DNA of 64,000 bases from Lathyrus oleraceus (Eukaryota; Streptophyta; Magnoliopsida; Fabales; Fabaceae): assembly GCF_024323335.1 (NCBI RefSeq), contig NC_066579.1:129607854-129671853 (forward strand), written 5' to 3'. The notes beneath the pieces were generated by a model. That model saw only the letters and a list, made by a program, of their open reading frames with translations, searched no databases and was not told the DNA's origin. This document shows positions 61,089 to 64,000 of this stretch, in pieces. The translations under genes and the position numbers were made by a program. How positions within the stretch are numbered: position 1 is the stretch's first letter; the number at the start of each line of letters is the position of its first letter.

Positions 61089-62012
61089 CTATATATAAAG
61101 GGAATAGAGAATTTTGGTATGGCCTTAATTTATTCCTTAATTACCCCTCAACTTCTATTAATAGTAATTGTATTTTGTAATAGATTTTATTTAACCGAAA
61201 ACATTAATTTCAAAATGGAACAAAGACACAATTCACTTTTTTTTATAAAATAAGAGGCTTTAGTTTGTGGCAGTTTAGATTTTTTTTAAAAGTTTCAGTT
61301 TGTGGTTGTTTATATATCATATGAAAATAAGTATTGAAACATTACCTATAACATGGAATTATGGATGAAACATTAATGTTTGTCACTATCAAAAACATTC
61401 TGAATATGACTAATGTTTTTTTTAATCTGTCAACATAAATGAATAGTATTAAGTAATCTGGTCTCTAGATGGAAGTCATCATCTACCCTTCACTTGGACA
61501 TTTAAAACGGTAATTGTGTTTGTTAGGAAGAAAGATAGGTTTTTGTTACTTTATAATTTATTCATGTATATTTTATTTTACCAAAATCATAATGGAAGAA
61601 ATATAATTTCTTTTGCATTAAAAATACAATTCACTCTCGCCCTATCTTTATATTTTATTTTCAAAAATGTTTCTATTAAATATTCTTTTTAATGTTTGAA
61701 TAGGAAAAATGGACACAGTGCAATGAAAACAGAAGTGGGAAGCCCATGTAGATATGGAAGGTGACATTACTTGGTGACTATGTTGTGAGTGGGATATGGA
61801 GGCTTCGCGAGGGCATGCAAACTGATTATCAAGATATTATTAATTTTCATAGTCGAAAATTCCAAACAACTGAATGCCTTAGATTTACAGTAAGTATTTT
61901 GTATTTAGCAAAGTATCTATTTTCATATGATATAGCTTTTGATAATTGAACTAAATTAAATATTTTCTGGTCTCTTAGAAGAAACAATGATTCTTTTAGT
62001 TAAATTATCATG
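61089..62012. repeat. 922-bp tandem unit 1
   Basis: Starts CTATATATAAAGG, length 924 bp. It differs from units 2 and 3 at about ten sites in its left half (for example TATGGCC against TATGACC and CCGAAAAC against CCGGAAAC). Its right half equals unit 2. It contains the exon-like block at 61704-61889. Confidence 0.95.
61704..61889 (+). pseudogene. Exon-like block in unit 1
   Basis: A 186-nt block (62 codons) preceded by TTTGAATAG and followed by GTAAGTATTT, a strong plant splice donor. In the frame starting GAA AAA TGG it is open except for TAG at 61749-61751. The later part, from LLGDYVVSGIWRLREGMQ to FQTTECLRFT, has normal amino-acid composition. I do not recognise the protein. It may be an internal phase-0 exon captured from a gene. 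Confidence 0.4.
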
Positions 62013-62933
62013 CTATATATAAAGGAATAGAGAATTTTGGTATGACCTTAATTTATTCCTTAATTACCCCTCAACTTCTATTAATAGTAACTGTATTTTG
62101 TAATAGATTTTATTTAACCGGAAACATTAATTTCAAAATGGAACAAAGACACAATTCACTTTTTTTATAAAATAAGAGGCTTTAGTTTGTGGCAGTTTAG
62201 ATTTTTTTTAAAGTTTCAGTTTGTGGTTGTTTATATATCATATGAAAATAAGTATTGAAACATTATCTATAACATGGAATTATGGATGAAACATTAATGT
62301 TTGTCAATATCAAACACATTCTGAATATGACTAATATTTTTTTTAATCTGTCAACATAAATGAATAGTATCAAGTAATCTGGTCTCTAGATGGAAGTCAT
62401 CATCTACCCTTCACTTGGACATTTAAAACGGTAATTGTGTTTGTTAGGAAGAAAGATAGGTTTTTGTTGCTTTATAATTTATTCATGTATATTTTATTTT
62501 ACCAAAATCATAATGGAAGAAATATAATTTCTTTTGCATTAAAAATACAATTCACTCTCGCCCTATCTTTATATTTTATTTTCAAAAATGTTTCTATTAA
62601 ATATTCTTTTTAATGTTTGAATAGGAAAAATGGACACAGTGCAATGAAAACAGAAGTGGGAAGCCCATGTAGATATGGAAGGTGACATTACTTGGTGACT
62701 ATGTTGTGAGTGGGATATGGAGGCTTCGCGAGGGCATGCAAACTGATTATCAAGATATTATTAATTTTCATAGTCGAAAATTCCAAACAACTGAATGCCT
62801 TAGATTTACAGTAAGTATTTTGTATTTAGCAAAGTATCTATTTTCATATGATATAGCTTTTGATAATTGAACTAAATTAAATATTTTCTGGTCTCTTAGA
62901 AGAAACAATGATTCTTTTAGTTAAATTATCATG
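62013..62933. repeat. 922-bp tandem unit 2 (mosaic)
   Basis: 921 bp. Up to about 62466 it matches unit 3 wherever units 1 and 3 differ. From about 62527 it matches unit 1. The switch lies in between. Confidence 0.95.
62625..62810 (+). pseudogene. Exon-like block in unit 2
   Basis: Identical to the block of unit 1 in length, splice-like borders, internal TAG and the sequence I compared. Confidence 0.4.
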
Positions 62934-63857
62934 CTATATATAAAGGGAATAGAGAATTTTGGTATGACCTTAATTTATTCCTTAATTACCCCTCAACTTC
63001 TATTAATAGTAACTGTATTTTGTAATAGATTTTATTTAACCGGAAACATTAATTTCAAAATGGAACAAAGACACAATTCACTTTTTTTATAAAATAAGAG
63101 GCTTTAGTTTGTGGCAGTTTAGATTTTTTTTAAAGTTTCAGTTTGTGGTTGTTTATATATCATATGAAAATAAGTATTGAAACATTATCTATAACATGGA
63201 ATTATGGATGAAACATTAATGTTTGTCAATATCAAACACATTCTGAATATGACTAATGTTTTTTTTAATCTGTCAACATAAATGAATAGTATCAAGTAAT
63301 CTGGTCTCTAGATGGAAGTCATCATCTACCCTTCACTTGGACATTTAAAACGGTAATTGTGTTTGTTAGGAAGAAAGATAGGTTTTTGTTGCTTTATAAT
63401 TTATTCATGTATATTTTATTTTACCAAAATCATAATGGAAGAAATATAACTTCTTTTGCATTAAAAATGCAATTCACTCTTGCCCTATCTTTATATTTTA
63501 TTTTCAAAAATGTTTCTATTAAATATTCTTTTTAATGTTTGAATAGGAAAAATGGACACAGTGCAATGAAAACAGAAGTGGGAAACCCATGTAGATATGG
63601 AAGGTGACATTACTTGTTGACTATGTTGTGAGTGGGATATGGAGGCTTCGTGAGGGCATGCAAACTGATTATCAAGATATTATTAATTTTCATAGTGGAA
63701 AATTCCAAACAACTGAATGCCTTAGATTTACAGTAAGTATTTTGTATTTAGCGAAGTATCTATTTTCATATGATATAACTTTTGATAATTGAACTAAATT
63801 AAATATTTTCTGGTCTCTTAGAAGAAACAATGATTCTTTTAGTTAAATTATCATGCT
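62934..63857. repeat. 922-bp tandem unit 3
   Basis: About 922 bp. Its left half equals unit 2. The right half carries about nine private changes (for example ATAACTTC near 63449 and CTTCGTGAGG near 63645). After it the sequence leaves the repeat at CATGCT|TAGTTTTC. Confidence 0.93.
63547..63732 (+). pseudogene. Exon-like block in unit 3
   Basis: Same 186-nt length, same borders and same TAG. Two codons change the residue (Gly to Val in the LLGDY word, Arg to Gly in the HSRKF word) and at least two changes are silent. Confidence 0.4.
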
Positions 63858-64000
63858 TAGTTTTCTAATTTATTCTTCAATTTTTTCATCCATAATTCCA
63901 TGTTACCTGTAATGTTTATTCTTCCACAGATCTCAAATTTTTTCTTCCACAAATCTCAAAATTTAAATAAAAAGGCAAGACTCTATGAAATTGACAATTT
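63858..64000. other. AT-rich end of window
   Basis: Unique AT-rich sequence with two imperfect TTCTTCCACA(G/A)ATCTCAAA words near 63920-63960. No gene visible. Confidence 0.6.

Overview
This window is plant nuclear intergenic DNA made almost entirely of nested transposable elements. I found no intact host gene, tRNA or rRNA. The mix of lineages (Ogre-type solo LTR, Cyclops/Athila-type, SIRE/Maximus-type with an extra ORF, Tekay-type chromovirus) and the AT-rich background suggest a large-genome legume, most likely tribe Fabeae (pea, vetch, lentil or Lathyrus relatives). That assignment is inference.

Layout. Positions 1-4766 hold pieces of very long Ogre/Tat-like LTRs. Positions 4767-17722 are an old, diverged segmental repeat present in about three partial copies, decorated by a Stowaway-like MITE, a 181-bp direct duplication and a (TA)49 tract; part of it has the look of an LTR read on the minus strand. 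Positions 17723-60207 are one Athila-type Ty3/gypsy element (minus strand, TSD CTCAC) blown up to 42 kb by four later insertions, each with its own target-site duplication: a SIRE-type Ty1/copia element at 19406-29627 (plus strand, AACTC), a non-autonomous hAT element at 29677-30481 (CACGCAAC), a tandem double Tekay chromovirus at 33930-49016 (minus strand, CTTGG) and a solo Ogre-like LTR at 50054-55037 (plus strand, GGGAC). Positions 60208-60417 complete the repeat into which the Athila element jumped. Positions 61089-63857 are three head-to-tail copies of a 921-924 bp unit, each carrying the same 186-nt exon-like block.

How the parts relate. Athila is the oldest large insertion: its LTRs are visibly diverged and its gag-pol carries stops and frameshifts. 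SIRE LTRs differ at about nine sites in 1083 bp. The Tekay array has three LTRs and two internal regions (LTR-int-LTR-int-LTR) with one outer TSD. Its internals differ at only three positions that I found and share the same two nonsense codons, so it was probably formed by unequal recombination. In both the Tekay array and the 922-bp array the middle unit matches its right-hand neighbour at the left end and its left-hand neighbour further right, which is the expected mark of an unequal crossover. The best open questions are the gene-like upstream region of the SIRE extra ORF, the TACGCGTA palindrome cluster in the Tekay leader, the CCGTGTCA palindromes of the Athila element and the triplicated exon-like block.
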